64,000 nucleotides of DNA from Caballeronia sp. BR00000012568055 (GTDB lineage Bacteria; Pseudomonadota; Gammaproteobacteria; Burkholderiales; Burkholderiaceae), in NCBI RefSeq assembly GCF_029439455.1, contig NZ_JAQFVG010000301.1, positions 62,001-126,000 of the forward strand, written 5' to 3'. The position numbers and the translations under genes are program-made. Under the pieces are notes generated by a model. It worked only from the letters and a program-made list of their open reading frames with translations, was not told where the DNA came from and made no database searches. Below, piece by piece: positions 19,327-27,725 of the stretch (positions are counted from its first letter, which is position 1; every line of letters begins with the position of its first letter).

Positions 19327-20295
19327 ATGAGCCTGACTGAAAGCCTCAACGAAGTGCAGACCGACGTCGAAATCCTGCTGGCCCAGCCGCGCGGTTTTTG
19401 CGCGGGCGTGGACCGCGCCATCGAGATTGTCGAGCGCGCGATCAAGCTGTTCGGCGCGCCGATCTACGTGCGCCACGAGATCGTGCATAACGCGTACGTG
19501 GTCGAAGACCTGCGCAAGAAGGGCGCGATTTTCATCGAAGATCTCGCCGATGTGCCCGAAGGCGCGACGCTGATTTTCAGCGCGCACGGTGTATCGAAAG
19601 CGGTGCGGGGCGAGGCGGAAGGGCGCGGTTTGCGCGTGTTCGACGCGACGTGCCCGCTCGTCACCAAGGTGCATATGGAAGTGGCGAAGATGCGTCAGGA
19701 CGGCTTCGATATCGTGATGATCGGCCACAAGGGTCATCCGGAAGTCGAAGGCACGATGGGGCAGTCGGGCGAAGGCATGCATCTGGTCGAAGATATCGGG
19801 GACGTGCAGAAGCTGGTGCTGCCCGATCCGTCGCGTATCGCGTATGTCACGCAGACCACGCTTTCGGTCGATGACGCCTCCGCCATCATCGATGCGCTGA
19901 AGACCAAATATCCGTTGGTCAAGGAGCCGAAGAAGCAGGACATCTGCTACGCGACGCAGAATCGTCAGGACGCGGTCAAGTTCCTCGCGCCGCAATGCGA
20001 CGTGGTGATCGTGGTCGGCAGCCCGAATAGCTCGAATTCGAGCCGTCTGCGCGAAGTGGCCGAGAAACGCGGCATTCCCGCCTATATGGTCGATTCGCCA
20101 GCGCAGATCGATCCGAAATGGGTGGAAGGCAGGAAGCGTATTGGCGTGACGGCGGGTGCGTCGGCGCCGGAAGTGCTGGCGCAGGCGGTGATCGCGCGCT
20201 TGACGGAACTGGGCGTGAGCAGCGTGCGTTCGCTGGAAGGTATCGAAGAGACGATCGCTTTTCCGTTGCCGCGCGGACTTTCCTTGCCGCAATAA
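19327..20295 (+). CDS. ispH: 4-hydroxy-3-methylbut-2-enyl diphosphate reductase
   Basis: Last step of the MEP isoprenoid pathway, giving IPP and DMAPP. The 322 residues contain the three cluster cysteines C25 ([10 protein letters not shown]), C109 (ATCPLVTK) and C207 ([10 protein letters not shown]) and the substrate block [10 protein letters not shown]. In the same transcript as fkpB; an intrinsic terminator follows within 20 bases of the stop. Confidence 0.98.
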   Translation: MSLTESLNEVQTDVEILLAQPRGFCAGVDRAIEIVERAIKLFGAPIYVRHEIVHNAYVVEDLRKKGAIFIEDLADVPEGATLIFSAHGVSKAVRGEAEGRGLRVFDATCPLVTKVHMEVAKMRQDGFDIVMIGHKGHPEVEGTMGQSGEGMHLVEDIGDVQKLVLPDPSRIAYVTQTTLSVDDASAIIDALKTKYPLVKEPKKQDICYATQNRQDAVKFLAPQCDVVIVVGSPNSSNSSRLREVAEKRGIPAYMVDSPAQIDPKWVEGRKRIGVTAGASAPEVLAQAVIARLTELGVSSVRSLEGIEETIAFPLPRGLSLPQ

Positions 20296-20313
20296 AGTTA
20301 GACGAAGCTCTCG

Positions 20314-20340
20314 AAAAAAGCGCCTGCGGGCGCTTTTTTT
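20314..20340 (+). terminator. Terminator after ispH
   Basis: GCGCC and GGCGC pair around TGCG inside flanking A6 and T7 runs, ending the fkpB-ispH transcript. Confidence 0.9.
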
Positions 20341-20494
20341 GTGTCCGTCGCTCAACGCGGAACCCTTTAAAGCCGATATAGACAAAAGTCGTAGGCACTG
20401 TTTCGGGGCACGCGATTCACTTAGGGGTTTGCCCTTGTTTAGGCCGCGCAAACGTCAACGCACAGCGTCTCTAAAAACACCTGTTTCCGTTATG

Positions 20495-20534
20495 GTGCAA
20501 CTACTGCACAAAATCGAATCGCAACCCGGTTGCG
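20495..20534. promoter_or_regulatory. Two inverted repeats upstream of the liv genes
   Basis: GTGCA-ACTAC-TGCAC (20495-20509) and CGCAACC-C-GGTTGCG (20520-20534) are both perfect inverted repeats. They lie about 70-105 bases upstream of the predicted promoter in a 396-base gap. The first resembles the GCAC/GTGC half-site style of NtrC-type sites, but no sigma-54 box is evident. Apart from the ispH terminator and the promoter the gap holds nothing else I can name. Confidence 0.4.
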
Positions 20535-20600
20535 CTATTCGCGAAAAATCGGTCAAAAACAGGGGTTGCAATGCTGGAAAACCCCGCCACGCAAGAATAT

Positions 20601-20628
20601 TGCTCGTCTCAAATTTAGCGTTACAATG
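20601..20628 (+). promoter_or_regulatory. Sigma-70 promoter for the liv binding-protein gene
   Basis: TTGCTC (20601-20606) and TACAAT (20623-20628) are 16 bases apart. The predicted start lies about 57 bases before the ATG at 20692. Confidence 0.55.
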
Positions 20629-20691
20629 CGCCCGTCTTGAGCCAGGACTGCTCTGACGCACGTGTTTTTCGAGGGGCAGGAGACCTATTTG

Positions 20692-21912
20692 ATGCGATTC
20701 AAGTTTGCTTACGCCGTGTCCATCGCGGCTGCGGTTGCAATGGCAACGGCATGCGGCAAGAAGGACGAAAGCGGGGCGAGCACACAGGCATCGGCGACGA
20801 ATACGGCGCCAGCGTCTGCTGCGCCCGCAGCTCCCGCGGCGAGTGAAGCAACGGTCGTGAAGATCGGCCACGTCGCGCCTTTGACGGGCACGCAGGCGCA
20901 TCTTGGAAAGGACAACGAAAACGGCGCGCGTCTGGCGCTGGAAGAGATCAGCGCGCAGGGTTTGACGATCGACGGCCATTCGATTCATCTGGAACTCGAC
21001 AGCCAGGACGACGCCGCCGATCCGCGCACCGGCGAAGAAGTCGCGCAGAAACTGGTCGATGACCACGTGGTCGCGGTGATCGGCCACATGAATTCGGGCG
21101 TGTCGATTCCGGCATCGAAAATTTATAGCGATGCGGGCATCGCCGAAATTTCGCCTTCGACCACGAATCCGCAGTACACGAAGCAAGGCTACAAAACGAC
21201 GTTCCGCGTAGTCGCCACCGATGCGCTGCAAGGCCCGGTACTCGCGAACTACGCATTGAAAACGCTGCACGCGAAGAAAGTCGTCGTGGTGGACGACTCA
21301 AGCGCCTACGGCCGGGGATTGGCCGACGAATTCAGTAAAACGATGCAGGCCGGCGGCGTGAAGATCGCCGCACGCGAACAGACCACGGAAAAGGCCCGCA
21401 ATTACAAGGCGATCCTCACGAAGATCAAGCGTATCCAGCCGGACGTGGTGATGTACGGCGGCATGGACGTGACGGGCGGCCCGTTCGCGAAAGAAGCGGC
21501 GGCGCTCGGCATCAAGGCGAAGATTCTGGCGGGCGATGGCGCGTGCACGAGCCAGCTTCCGGATCTCGCCGGCGATGCGGTACAGAACGTCGTCTGCTCG
21601 GAAGCGGGACTGGCGCTGGCGAAGATGGATAAGGGCGCGGACTTCGAGAAGAAGTACGAAGCACGTTTCCATCAGCCGGTGCAGATTTACGCGCCGTTCA
21701 CTTATGACGCCATGTATCTGATTGTCGATGCCATGAAGCGCGCCAATTCCGTCGAAGCGGCCAAAGTGCTCGCCGCGATCGCCACGACCGATTTCAACGG
21801 TCTGACCGGGCATATTGCATTCGACGATAAAGGCGACCTGAAAGCCGGCACCATCACGCTTTACGACTTCAAGGACAAAAAGAAGGACGTGCTGGACGTG
21901 GTCAAGCAATAA
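20692..21912 (+). CDS. livJ: Branched-chain amino acid ABC transporter, substrate-binding lipoprotein
   Basis: Captures Leu/Ile/Val (or a related amino acid) for the LivHMGF transporter encoded next. The 406 residues begin with a lipoprotein signal, MRFKFAYAVSIAAAV then lipobox ATAC with C19 or so, and an Ala/Ser/Thr linker; the periplasmic-binding fold I follows (VKIGHVAPLTGTQAHLGKDNENGA, in part, and SPSTTNPQYT). AGGAG nine bases upstream fixes the ATG at 20692 over an in-frame ATG at 20662. Exact ligand not determinable. Confidence 0.93.
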   Translation: MRFKFAYAVSIAAAVAMATACGKKDESGASTQASATNTAPASAAPAAPAASEATVVKIGHVAPLTGTQAHLGKDNENGARLALEEISAQGLTIDGHSIHLELDSQDDAADPRTGEEVAQKLVDDHVVAVIGHMNSGVSIPASKIYSDAGIAEISPSTTNPQYTKQGYKTTFRVVATDALQGPVLANYALKTLHAKKVVVVDDSSAYGRGLADEFSKTMQAGGVKIAAREQTTEKARNYKAILTKIKRIQPDVVMYGGMDVTGGPFAKEAAALGIKAKILAGDGACTSQLPDLAGDAVQNVVCSEAGLALAKMDKGADFEKKYEARFHQPVQIYAPFTYDAMYLIVDAMKRANSVEAAKVLAAIATTDFNGLTGHIAFDDKGDLKAGTITLYDFKDKKKDVLDVVKQ

Positions 21913-21936
21913 AAGAGCAATGAGAGCAGTGTGGGC

Positions 21937-21960
21937 GGCGTCCATCCAAGACGCCGTTTT
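21937..21960 (+). terminator. Hairpin between binding protein and permease genes
   Basis: GGCGTC-catccaa-GACGCC followed by GTTTTC, 25 bases after the binding-protein stop. A weak terminator here would let the binding protein be made in excess over the membrane components while allowing read-through into livH. Confidence 0.6.
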
Positions 21961-22134
21961 CGTATCCGTCCGGTGACGTTCGCCGCTTCATCCGGCGGCG
22001 GGCGGTCAATCGGGCGCTTAACCTTTACCGGTTTTTTCATCAGTACGCGCAGTGCCGCATAGATTTCACTTCACATCGGTTTATCGGTCGGTGATAAAGG
22101 CGAAGTCGAAACGCACGGGGCTAAGGAGCTTTAG

Positions 22135-23085
22135 ATGGATATTTTCATCCAGCAGATCATCAACGGTCTGGTGCTTGGCAGCGTCTACGCCATCATCGCA
22201 CTGGGATACACGATGGTGTACGGGATTCTCGGCATCATCAACTTCGCGCACGGCGACGTGCTGATGGTAGGCGCAATGGTCGCTTTGTCGGCCATCGGCG
22301 TGATGCAGAATCACTTTCCCGGCTTGCCCGGACCGATCATGCTGACGATCGCGCTGATCGTTGCAGCATGCGTGTGCGCGGTGGTGGGTTACACGATCGA
22401 GCGCGTCGCTTACCGGCCGCTGCGTAAAGCGCCGCGTCTCGCGCCGCTGATTACCGCCATCGGCGTGTCGATTCTGCTGCAGACCGTCGCGATGATGATC
22501 TGGGGCCGCAATCCGCTGGCCTTCCCGCAGCTCCTGCCGACCGATCCGCTGAACGTCATCACCGCCGGTGAGAACAATCCGGGCGCGGTGATTTCGATGA
22601 CCGAAATCGTCATCATCGTGGTTGCGTTCCTCGTCATGGGCGGCCTGCTGCTGCTCGTGCACAAGACCAAGCTCGGCCGCGCGATGCGCGCCATCGCCGA
22701 GAATCCGGGCGTCGCCTCGCTGATGGGCGTGAACCCGAACTTCGTGATTTCCGCGACCTTCATGATCGGCTCGGCGCTCGCAGCGCTGGCAGGCGTGATG
22801 ATCGCCTCCGAATACGGCAACGCGCACTTCTACATGGGCTTCATTCCGGGCCTGAAGGCGTTCACGGCAGCGGTGCTGGGCGGGATCGGCAACCTGGGCG
22901 GCGCGATGGTCGGCGGCGTGCTGCTCGGTCTGATCGAACAGTTGGGCGCGGGTTATATCGGCAATCTGACGGGCGGCGTGTTCGGGTCGAACTATCAGGA
23001 CGTGTTCGCCTTTATCGTGCTGATTATCGTGCTCGTGTTCCGTCCGTCGGGTCTGCTCGGCGAACGTGTCGCGGACCGCGCTTAA
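22135..23085 (+). CDS. livH: Branched-chain amino acid ABC transporter permease LivH
   Basis: One of two inner-membrane permease subunits. The 316 residues show about eight hydrophobic helices and the LivH signatures GLVLGSVYAIIALGYTMVYG at the N-terminus, INFAHGD near 40, and GLKAFTAAVLGGIGNLGGA near 240. A strong AAGGAGC lies upstream of the ATG. Followed by livM after 21 bases. Confidence 0.97.
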   Translation: MDIFIQQIINGLVLGSVYAIIALGYTMVYGILGIINFAHGDVLMVGAMVALSAIGVMQNHFPGLPGPIMLTIALIVAACVCAVVGYTIERVAYRPLRKAPRLAPLITAIGVSILLQTVAMMIWGRNPLAFPQLLPTDPLNVITAGENNPGAVISMTEIVIIVVAFLVMGGLLLLVHKTKLGRAMRAIAENPGVASLMGVNPNFVISATFMIGSALAALAGVMIASEYGNAHFYMGFIPGLKAFTAAVLGGIGNLGGAMVGGVLLGLIEQLGAGYIGNLTGGVFGSNYQDVFAFIVLIIVLVFRPSGLLGERVADRA

Positions 23086-23106
23086 AGATTTGAGGAGCCA
23101 ATCAAC

Positions 23107-24276
23107 ATGACTTCGATTCAACCGATTGAGCCGTCCACGACGCTCATCCCCGAGAAAAACGCGACCAAGTCGCTGATCGTCGGCATCATCGTCGCGGTCT
23201 TCGTGATCGCCGCACCGATGGTGATCGGCGCGGCAGGCGGCAATTACTGGGTCCGCGTGCTCGACTTCGCCATGCTTTACGTGATGCTGGCGCTGGGCCT
23301 CAACGTGGTGGTCGGCTTTGCCGGTCTGCTCGATTTGGGCTACATCGCGTTCTATGCGGTCGGCGCTTACGTTGCTGCGTTGCTGTCTTCGCCGCAGTTG
23401 ACGACGCAGTTCGAATGGATCGCGCATCTCGCGCCGGGCGGGCTGCATGTGCCGTTCCTTATCATCGTGCCGATCGCGATGGCGCTCGCGGCCACGTTCG
23501 GCGTGCTGCTCGGTGCGCCGACGCTGCGTCTGCGCGGCGACTATCTGGCGATCGTGACCCTGGGCTTCGGGGAAATCGTCCGGATTTTCATGAACAACCT
23601 CGATCGTCCGGTCAACATCACCAACGGTCCGAAGGGCATCACGACGATCGATCCGGTCACCATCGCGGGCTTCAATCTGTCGCAGACGCACGAGTTCTTC
23701 GGACTGAAATTTCCGTCCGTCTACATGTATTACTACCTGTTCGTGCCCGGCGCGCTGCTGGTGATCTGGGTGTGTACGCGCTTGCAGCACTCGCGTATCG
23801 GCCGCGCATGGGCGGCGATCCGCGAAGACGAAATCGCCGCCAAGGCGATGGGCATCAACACGCGTAACGTCAAGCTGCTCGCATTCGCGATGGGCGCATC
23901 GTTCGGCGGTCTGTCGGGCGCGATGTTCGGCGCGTTCCAGGGCTTCGTATCGCCGGAATCGTTCACGTTCTGGGAATCGATCGTGGTGCTGGCCTGCGTG
24001 GTGCTCGGCGGCATGGGCCATATTCCGGGCGTGATTCTCGGCGCGGTGCTGCTGGCCGTGTTCCCCGAATTCCTGCGCTCGACGATGGGTCCGCTGCAGA
24101 ACGCCATCTTCGGTCACCAGATCGTCGATACCGAAGTCATCCGCCAGTTGCTGTACGGCCTGGCGATGGTGCTGATCATGCTGTATCGCTCGGAAGGTCT
24201 GTGGCCGGCTCCGAAGCACGAAGACAAGATCGCGAAGATCGCACGCCGCGGCAATAAAAAGCCGGTGCGCGCTTAA
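23107..24276 (+). CDS. livM: Branched-chain amino acid ABC transporter permease LivM
   Basis: Second permease subunit, 389 residues. It has an extended N-terminus, many transmembrane helices and the family motifs MLALGLNVVVGFAGLLDLGY near 60 and GRAWAAIREDEIAAKAMGIN, the loop that contacts the ATPases. The C-terminal tail is positively charged and cytoplasmic. GAGGAG precedes the ATG. Confidence 0.97.
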   Translation: MTSIQPIEPSTTLIPEKNATKSLIVGIIVAVFVIAAPMVIGAAGGNYWVRVLDFAMLYVMLALGLNVVVGFAGLLDLGYIAFYAVGAYVAALLSSPQLTTQFEWIAHLAPGGLHVPFLIIVPIAMALAATFGVLLGAPTLRLRGDYLAIVTLGFGEIVRIFMNNLDRPVNITNGPKGITTIDPVTIAGFNLSQTHEFFGLKFPSVYMYYYLFVPGALLVIWVCTRLQHSRIGRAWAAIREDEIAAKAMGINTRNVKLLAFAMGASFGGLSGAMFGAFQGFVSPESFTFWESIVVLACVVLGGMGHIPGVILGAVLLAVFPEFLRSTMGPLQNAIFGHQIVDTEVIRQLLYGLAMVLIMLYRSEGLWPAPKHEDKIAKIARRGNKKPVRA

Positions 24277-24294
24277 AAGCGGGGAATCCAGAAC

Positions 24295-25074
24295 ATGAGC
24301 GATATCAAACAAACGCGATTGTCCGTCAAGGGCGTCAACAAGCGATTCGGCGGTTTGCAGGCGCTGTCGGATGTGCGCCTCGAAATCAAGGAAGGCGAAA
24401 TTTACGGTCTGATCGGGCCGAACGGCGCGGGCAAGACCACGTTCTTCAACGTGATTACCGGTCTCTACACGCCGGACTCGGGCGAGTTCAAGCTCGATGG
24501 TCAGAACTACACGCCCACCGCGGTGTATCAGGTGGCGCAGGCGGGCATCGCGCGCACGTTCCAGAACATTCGTCTGTTCGGCGGCATGACCGCGCTGGAA
24601 AACGTGATGGTCGGCCGTCACGTTCGCACCAAGCACGGTCTGATCGGCGCGGTGTTTCAGACGCCCGCCGAGCGACGCGAGGAGCGCGAGATCAAGGAAC
24701 GCGCGCTCGAACTGCTCGAATATGTCGGCGTGCTGCAATACGCGGATTACACGTCGCGCAATCTGTCGTACGGTCACCAGCGCCGTCTGGAAATCGCACG
24801 CGCGCTGGCGACCGATCCGAAACTGCTCGCACTCGATGAACCCGCCGCGGGCATGAACGCGACGGAAAAAGTCGAACTGACGCGACTGCTCGACAAGATT
24901 CGTTCGGACGGCAAGACGATTCTTTTGATCGAACACGATGTGAAACTCGTGATGGGATTGTGCAACCGCATGACGGTGCTCGATTACGGCAAGGTGATCG
25001 CCGAAGGTCTGCCGCAGGACGTGCAGAAGGACCCGAAGGTGATCGAGGCATATCTGGGTGCGGGGGTGCATTAA
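24295..25074 (+). CDS. livG: Branched-chain amino acid ABC transporter ATPase LivG
   Basis: The 259-residue ATPase has Walker A GPNGAGKTT (41-49), signature LSYGHQRRLEIARAL, Walker B LLALDEPAAGMN and the LivG-specific insertion with FQNIRLFGGMTALENVMVG and its long helical segment. The stop is immediately followed by the livF ATG (TAAATG), so the two ATPases are coupled. Confidence 0.97.
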   Translation: MSDIKQTRLSVKGVNKRFGGLQALSDVRLEIKEGEIYGLIGPNGAGKTTFFNVITGLYTPDSGEFKLDGQNYTPTAVYQVAQAGIARTFQNIRLFGGMTALENVMVGRHVRTKHGLIGAVFQTPAERREEREIKERALELLEYVGVLQYADYTSRNLSYGHQRRLEIARALATDPKLLALDEPAAGMNATEKVELTRLLDKIRSDGKTILLIEHDVKLVMGLCNRMTVLDYGKVIAEGLPQDVQKDPKVIEAYLGAGVH

Positions 25075-25797
25075 ATGTCGACCACGAACGCGATGTTGAA
25101 GGTCAAGGGTTTGCAGGTGAATTACGGTGGCATCCAGGCAGTGAAGGGTGTCGATCTGGAAGTCGGACAGGGCGAACTGGTCACGCTGATCGGCGCGAAC
25201 GGCGCGGGCAAGACCACGACGATGAAGGCCATCACGGGTCTGAAGCCGTACTCGGGCGGTGATATCGAGTACATGGGGCAATCGATCAAGGGCGTTCCCA
25301 CGCACGAGTTGCTGAAGCGCGGCCTGGCGATGGTGCCGGAAGGCCGTGGCATTTTCGCGCGCATGTCGATTCTCGAAAACATGCAGATGGGCGCGTATCT
25401 GCGCAACGATAGCGACGGCATCCAGAAGGACACGGAGCGCATGTTCGGCTTCTTCCCGCGTCTGAAGGAACGGGCATCGCAGTACGCAGGCACGTTGTCG
25501 GGCGGCGAACAGCAGATGCTGGCAATGGCGCGTGCGCTGTTGTCGCGTCCGAAGCTGCTCTTGCTCGATGAGCCGTCGATGGGCCTCTCGCCGATCATGG
25601 TCGAGAAGATCTTCGAAGTGGTGCGGGAGATTTCGAAGGAAGGGCTGACCGTGCTGCTGGTCGAGCAGAATGCGCGGCTGGCGCTTCAGGCGGCCAATCG
25701 CGGTTACGTGATGGATTCGGGCACGGTCACCATGACCGGCGATGCGAAGACGATGCTGGATGATCCGAAGGTGAGGGCGGCTTATCTGGGCGAGTAA
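25075..25797 (+). CDS. livF: Branched-chain amino acid ABC transporter ATPase LivF
   Basis: The 240-residue second ATPase: Walker A GANGAGKTT (40-48), signature LSGGEQQMLAMARAL, Walker B LLLLDEPSMGLSP, then the C-terminal AYLGE characteristic of LivF. It closes the operon, with a bidirectional terminator 20 bases downstream. Confidence 0.97.
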   Translation: MSTTNAMLKVKGLQVNYGGIQAVKGVDLEVGQGELVTLIGANGAGKTTTMKAITGLKPYSGGDIEYMGQSIKGVPTHELLKRGLAMVPEGRGIFARMSILENMQMGAYLRNDSDGIQKDTERMFGFFPRLKERASQYAGTLSGGEQQMLAMARALLSRPKLLLLDEPSMGLSPIMVEKIFEVVREISKEGLTVLLVEQNARLALQAANRGYVMDSGTVTMTGDAKTMLDDPKVRAAYLGE

Positions 25798-25815
25798 GTG
25801 CTTTTCGATGCTCGT

Positions 25816-25846
25816 AAAAAAACCGGCTTTTCAGCCGGTTTTTTTA
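25816..25846. terminator. Bidirectional terminator between livF and the GNAT gene
   Basis: ACCGGCT-TTTC-AGCCGGT flanked by A and T runs on both sides sits between convergent livF (plus) and the GNAT gene (minus), whose stop overlaps its right edge. Confidence 0.9.
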
Positions 25847-26269
25847 TGCAAGCCGCTTCCCCAGACTCACCACCTCGTCCATCCGATACCCCAGCTTTTC
25901 ATAAAACCCACGCAGCTCGGTCTTGAACGACATGATCTGCAAATTCACCTTCGGACAGCCGAGCGTCGCCAGCGTGTCTTCGACATGCCGCATCAGCGCG
26001 CTGCCGAATCCGCGCCCTTGCAACGCAGGCGCGACCGCAAGCGAATACACCCATCCGCGATGCCCGTCGTAACCGCACATCACCGTGCCGATCACTTCGT
26101 CGTCCATCACGCCGACGAAGAACAACTCCGGCTGCATCTTCATCTTGTTGGCGATGGACAACGCCGGATCGCGCTGTGGCCGCGATGCGTCCGCGTACTC
26201 GGGAAACACATCGCGCCATAGCGCGATCACGGCATCGTGATCGCCTGCATCGAAGGTGCGGATGATCAC
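25844..26269 (-). CDS. GNAT-family N-acetyltransferase (YpeA/RimI-like)
   Basis: A 141-residue acetyl-CoA-dependent acetyltransferase. The acetyl-CoA loop is LAVAPALQGRGFGSALM (motif A, RGxGS) near residue 85; GFYEKLGY near the C-terminus is typical. Its ATG overlaps the stop of the upstream transaminase by four bases (ATGA), implying coupled translation. The sequence resembles YpeA; the acceptor (amino acid, peptide or protein) is unknown. Confidence 0.9.
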   Translation of the reverse strand: MIIRTFDAGDHDAVIALWRDVFPEYADASRPQRDPALSIANKMKMQPELFFVGVMDDEVIGTVMCGYDGHRGWVYSLAVAPALQGRGFGSALMRHVEDTLATLGCPKVNLQIMSFKTELRGFYEKLGYRMDEVVSLGKRLA

Positions 26270-27450
26270 AGCGAGTCGAGCACGGAACGCAGCATCGCCA
26301 TCATCTGGTCGATCTCGTTCTTCGTCACGTTCAGCGCCGGCATGAAGCGCAGCAGATTCGGCCGCGCCGCGTTAAGCAGCAAGCCATCCGGCTGCATCAG
26401 ACGCGCCTTTTCGACGATCTGCGGGCCCTTGTCGCTGTCGAGCAGCAGCGCGCGCAGCAGACCTTCGCCGCGCTCGCCCTTGTAGCCGCGCTCAGCCGAC
26501 AGCTTGAGCAATTCGGCCTTCAGATATTCGCCTTTCTCGCGCACGCCTTCCATGAAACCCGGCGCGACGAGCTGCGAAATCACCGAGTAACCGACTGCCG
26601 TCATCAACGGGTTACCGTTGTAGGTGCCGCCCTGATCGCCCGGTTCGAAGCACGCGACATCGGCCTTCGACAGCAGCGCCGCCAGCGGCACGCCACCGCC
26701 GATACCCTTGCCCAGCGTCATGATGTCTGGCTCCACGCCCGACAACTCATACGCGAACAAGGTGCCCGCGCGACCGCAACCGCTCTGCACTTCATCGACG
26801 ATCAACAGCAGGTTGTGCTTCTTCGTCAGTTCGCGCAGTTGCTGCATGAATTCGCGCGTGGCGGGAATCACGCCGCCTTCGCCCTGAATCGGTTCGAGCA
26901 TGACGGCGACCGTCTTCTCCCCGATCAGCTTTTCGACCGACGTGATATCGTTCAGATCGGCCTTCGGGAAGCCCGGCACTTGCGGGGCGTAGATCGTGTC
27001 CCAGCCTGCCTTGCCGCTCGCCGACATGGTCGCGATGGTGCGGCCGTGGAAGCTGTGATCGAAGGTGATGATTTCATACGCGCCGTTGCGGAATTTCTTG
27101 CCCCACTTGCGTGCCAGCTTGATCGCGCCTTCGTTGGCTTCCGCGCCGCTGTTGGCGAAGAACACCTTGTCGAAGCAGCTATGTTCCGTGAGCAGACCAG
27201 CGAGCTGTGCCATCGGTGCGTTGTAGAACGCGGGCGACGGGTTGATGAGCGTGCGCGCCTGCTTTTCCATCGCTTCGATCATGCCGTCGTTGCAGTGGCC
27301 GAGCGAGTTCACCGCCCAGCCCTGGATAAAGTCGAGATAGCGCTTGCCGGTGTTGTCGTAGAGCCATGAACCCTTGCCGTGCGTGAACACGATCTCGGGG
27401 CGGTTCGTGATGTACATCAGCGAATCAACGGGGTACTCATTGAAATTCAT
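26266..27450 (-). CDS. argD: Acetylornithine transaminase family protein
   Basis: PLP enzyme exchanging the delta-amino group of N-acetylornithine with 2-oxoglutarate in arginine synthesis; related enzymes also act on succinyldiaminopimelate or succinylornithine. The 394 residues show FANSGAEANEGAIKLAR, the DEVQSGCGRAG Asp and the Schiff-base lysine in LGKGIGGGVPL. I start at the ATG at 27450 (MNFNEYPVDSL), matching the usual N-terminus; the longer frame to 27516 adds 22 hydrophobic residues unlike the family. Linked to a GNAT gene. argD is the most likely identity but not proven. Confidence 0.88.
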   Translation of the reverse strand: MNFNEYPVDSLMYITNRPEIVFTHGKGSWLYDNTGKRYLDFIQGWAVNSLGHCNDGMIEAMEKQARTLINPSPAFYNAPMAQLAGLLTEHSCFDKVFFANSGAEANEGAIKLARKWGKKFRNGAYEIITFDHSFHGRTIATMSASGKAGWDTIYAPQVPGFPKADLNDITSVEKLIGEKTVAVMLEPIQGEGGVIPATREFMQQLRELTKKHNLLLIVDEVQSGCGRAGTLFAYELSGVEPDIMTLGKGIGGGVPLAALLSKADVACFEPGDQGGTYNGNPLMTAVGYSVISQLVAPGFMEGVREKGEYLKAELLKLSAERGYKGERGEGLLRALLLDSDKGPQIVEKARLMQPDGLLLNAARPNLLRFMPALNVTKNEIDQMMAMLRSVLDSL

Positions 27451-27499
27451 GACAGCGGGCTCCACGAAGGCAAAAGAGGCGAAAGAGGAAAAGGGTGCG

Positions 27500-27531
27500 A
27501 AAAAAACAAAAGCCACGGAATGTCCGTGGCT
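27500..27531 (-). terminator. Terminator after the ferredoxin-type reductase
   Basis: AGCCACGGA-ATG-TCCGTGGCT is a perfect 9-base stem (27511-27531); on the minus strand it is followed by TTTGTTTTTT. It separates the reductase transcript from argD. Confidence 0.85.
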
Positions 27532-27725
27532 TCATTTCGTGCGCTTCAATCAACCGAACCATGAGCGCGAAAGCATGACGAGCCAGCGGCATCCCTAGGG
27601 GAGCGGCGAGCGGCGACGTCGAAGTGCGTTCAGGTTCGGGTTCATTCGCGAAGAATACGTTATGTGGTTCCTGCGTGTAAACCATGCACGCGGATTTTTT
27701 GTCCGCGTGCACGACACTCGCATTT

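Noticed and set aside
22081-25305. 1074-codon minus-strand frame across livH-livM-livG-livF
   Set aside because: Antisense of four well-conserved genes; composition typical of shadow frames.
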